Source of the DNA: Burkholderiales bacterium
GTDB lineage: Bacteria > Pseudomonadota > Gammaproteobacteria > Burkholderiales > Burkholderiaceae
Reading direction: 5' to 3'
Assembly: GCA_947371645.1 (NCBI GenBank)
Contig: CANBQJ010000055.1
Span: 1 to 18,356 of the forward strand
DNA length: 18,356 nucleotides
A model generated the notes under the pieces. The model searched no databases and had not been told where the DNA came from. It saw only the letters and a program-made list of their open reading frames with translations. Shown here piece after piece: positions 18,286 to 18,356 of the stretch (positions are counted from its first letter, which is position 1; each line of letters begins with the position of its first letter). The position numbers were made by a program, and so were the translations under genes.

Positions 18286-18356
18286 ATGGCCACCGGTTAT
18301 TTCTCACACCCAGACTGCCTGTCTCACGACATGGGCTCAGGCCACCCTGAATGCCC
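18286..18356 (+). CDS. Histone deacetylase family protein, 3' truncated by the window end
   Basis: Only the first 23 codons are present, starting at ATG 18286. The peptide reads MATGYFSHPDCLSHDMGSGH then PEC. The arrangement HPDCLSHDMGSGHPE is the typical N-terminal signature of bacterial class II histone deacetylase-like amidohydrolases (the family that includes acetylpolyamine and acetoin-utilisation-type deacetylases). The catalytic zinc site would lie beyond the window. GGAG 12 bases upstream is a somewhat distant ribosome site. Family knowledge: these zinc hydrolases remove acetyl groups from lysine or polyamines. The exact substrate cannot be told from this fragment. The gene is divergent from moxR. 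Confidence 0.8.
   Translation, partial: MATGYFSHPDCLSHDMGSGHPEC

Overview
The window is GC-rich (all long reading frames show strong third-position G/C bias) and looks like a chromosomal stretch of a betaproteobacterium, most likely Burkholderiales (Comamonadaceae or Sphaerotilaceae-like). This placement is an inference. It rests on an NtrC C-terminus, a short H-NS-type protein with a TWTGRG..PKW DNA-binding motif, a MoxR/DUF58/TgpA triad and an adjacent class II histone-deacetylase-like gene. I see no insertion sequences, phage genes, tRNA or rRNA genes, or CRISPR arrays.

Layout. Positions 1-669 (+) hold the 3' part of ntrC. It converges, with 18 bases between stop codons, on a minus-strand run of six transport genes (8863 down to 688). 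The first half of the run is a lipoprotein HlyD-type adaptor, a single-NBD ABC ATPase and an ABC-2 permease. The second half is a membrane-anchored HlyD adaptor, an RbbA-type protein (two NBDs fused to an ABC-2 permease) and a YhhJ-type permease. The second half has the same gene order as yhiI-rbbA-yhhJ of enterobacteria. Overlaps of 4 and 23 bases within the first unit, and 4 bases or a 7-base gap within the second, indicate translational coupling. The two units are separated by 97 bases.

Divergent from this run is a large exported two-domain M16 zinc protease (9116-11974, +). It is separated from the convergent H-NS-type gene (12124-12450, -) by a hairpin that can terminate in both directions. 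A 315-base, comparatively AT-rich region full of inverted and direct repeats follows and carries a candidate hns promoter. Next come four minus-strand genes that may form one unit. In transcription order they are MoxR ATPase, DUF58 protein, TgpA-type transglutaminase and lytic transglycosylase MltB. MoxR is divergent, over 49 bases, from the first 71 bases of a histone deacetylase family gene that runs off the right end.

How the genes work together. The six transport genes could build two tripartite ABC-2 exporters, a half-transporter type and an RbbA/YhhJ type. No outer-membrane TolC partner and no dedicated regulator lie in the window. MoxR, DUF58 and TgpA form a conserved envelope-associated set, and MltB downstream suggests a link to peptidoglycan turnover. 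The most notable sequence-level observation is that the two NBDs of the RbbA-like protein carry complementary defects: no H-loop histidine in NBD1 and a degenerate signature in NBD2. This predicts one intact and one degenerate ATP site. I did not find a clearly new class of system.
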